Part shown: positions 63,873 to 64,000 of the stretch, piece after piece
Layout: every line of letters starts with the position of its first letter
How positions within the stretch are numbered: the first letter of the stretch is position 1
Source of the DNA: Clostridia bacterium
GTDB taxonomy: Bacteria; Bacillota; Clostridia; Lachnospirales; Anaerotignaceae
Assembly (NCBI GenBank): GCA_022651385.1
Contig: JALCQR010000004.1
Coordinates: forward strand, 147,554-211,553
Length of the DNA stretch: 64,000 nt
Reading direction: 5' to 3'
Position numbers and translations under genes: made by a program
Notes under the pieces: generated by a model
What the model was told of the DNA's origin: nothing
What the model saw: the letters and a program-made list of their open reading frames with translations, nothing else
Databases searched by the model: none

Positions 63873-63956
63873 GTGCAGTTTACGGCATCCAGCGGTCGCT
63901 ATTCTGTTTTAGAACGGCCGTTTTCCGAAGCCAACGGCCGCCCATTTTTTAGTTAG
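63873..63956 (+). CDS. Possible 27-residue peptide
   Basis: A GTG start five bases after AAAGGGAG opens a 27-codon frame (begins MQFTASSGRY, ends GRPFFS). The stretch is much richer in G+C than its surroundings. The second half contains the hairpin CGGCCGTT/AACGGCCG at 63915-63940, followed by six T residues. It may be a leader peptide with a terminator, a small RNA or a spurious frame. Confidence 0.3.
   Translation: MQFTASSGRYSVLERPFSEANGRPFFS
63915..63950 (+). terminator. GC-rich hairpin with T-run
   Basis: CGGCCGTT and AACGGCCG pair perfectly across a 10-base loop, then CCCATTTTTT. It overlaps the 27-codon frame. Confidence 0.6.
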
Positions 63957-64000
63957 AAGATTACCACTTATCGTGTGTTAATCTTAATCGTGTAGTGTTT

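Overview
This is about 64 kb of low-GC, AT-rich chromosome from a motile Gram-positive bacterium, most likely a member of the Clostridia (perhaps Lachnospirales-like). The evidence is the B. subtilis-type flagellar and chemotaxis gene set (FliY, CheC, CheD, CheV, CheX, SwrD/FlbD, FliW-CsrA, DUF6470), strong AGGAGG-type ribosome binding sites, many TTG and GTG starts, an SLH-domain surface protein and a Spo0A-type regulator. No rRNA, tRNA, CRISPR array, transposase or phage gene was seen. Almost the whole window is one flagellum/chemotaxis island.

Layout. (1) 0.1-1.8 kb: obgE-yhbY, a housekeeping pair closed by a terminator. (2) 1.8-7.0 kb: sensory genes. These are a membrane chemoreceptor on the minus strand, a soluble chemoreceptor with a CZB zinc domain, a bacteriohemerythrin and a CheX phosphatase. 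(3) 7.2-27.2 kb: the second half of a classical fla/che operon, fliK-flgD-TIGR02530-like-flgE-flbD-motA-motB-fliM-fliY-cheY-fliO-P-Q-R-flhB-flhA-sigD-flgF-flgG-cheC-cheD-cheV, then a degenerate EAL-HDOD gene. fliL, flhF and flhG are missing from their usual places. (4) 27.2-29.0 kb, minus strand: a ParA ATPase and a ComFB-domain protein with a long acidic N-terminus. (5) 29.2-32.5 kb: fliD-fliS-fliT-like. (6) 32.5-34.0 kb, minus strand: a degenerate FtsE-like ATPase overlapping a membrane-anchored C39-type peptidase. (7) 34.1-37.2 kb: flagellin with a CsrA-type leader, then the flagellin lysine methylase gene fliB. (8) 37.2-42.0 kb, minus strand: flgM-flgN-flgK-flgL-DUF6470-fliW-csrA. (9) 42.1-46.6 kb, minus strand: cheA-cheW-cheR-cheB. 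(10) 46.7-54.3 kb: a FliK-like protein, a stand-alone FlhB C-terminal domain, a PilZ protein and a 1.7-kilo-residue SLH/beta-helix/repeat surface protein. (11) 54.7-61.1 kb: flgB-flgC-fliE-fliF-fliG-fliH-fliI-fliJ, the first half of the fla/che operon. (12) 61.6-63.3 kb: a divergent pair, a Spo0A-like regulator with a degraded receiver and an XRE/S24-type regulator, with overlapping promoters. The last 0.65 kb is very AT-rich and ends in a small GC-rich hairpin/ORF.

How it works together. The flgB-fliJ and fliK-flhA blocks encode the basal body, export gate and hook. Sigma-28 and FlgM time the late genes. FliW and CsrA tune flagellin translation through the flagellin mRNA leader. The che genes form a B. 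subtilis-like pathway with three CheC-family proteins (CheC, CheX, FliY) and CheV/CheD adaptation. Three proteins (PilZ, ComFB, degenerate EAL-HDOD) suggest second-messenger input. The most unusual parts are the ParA-ComFB pair where FlhF/FlhG would be expected to act, the FtsE-like/C39 pair without FtsX, the FliY linker with four copies of a CheY-docking-like motif, and the pseudo-receiver Spo0A/S24 divergent switch.
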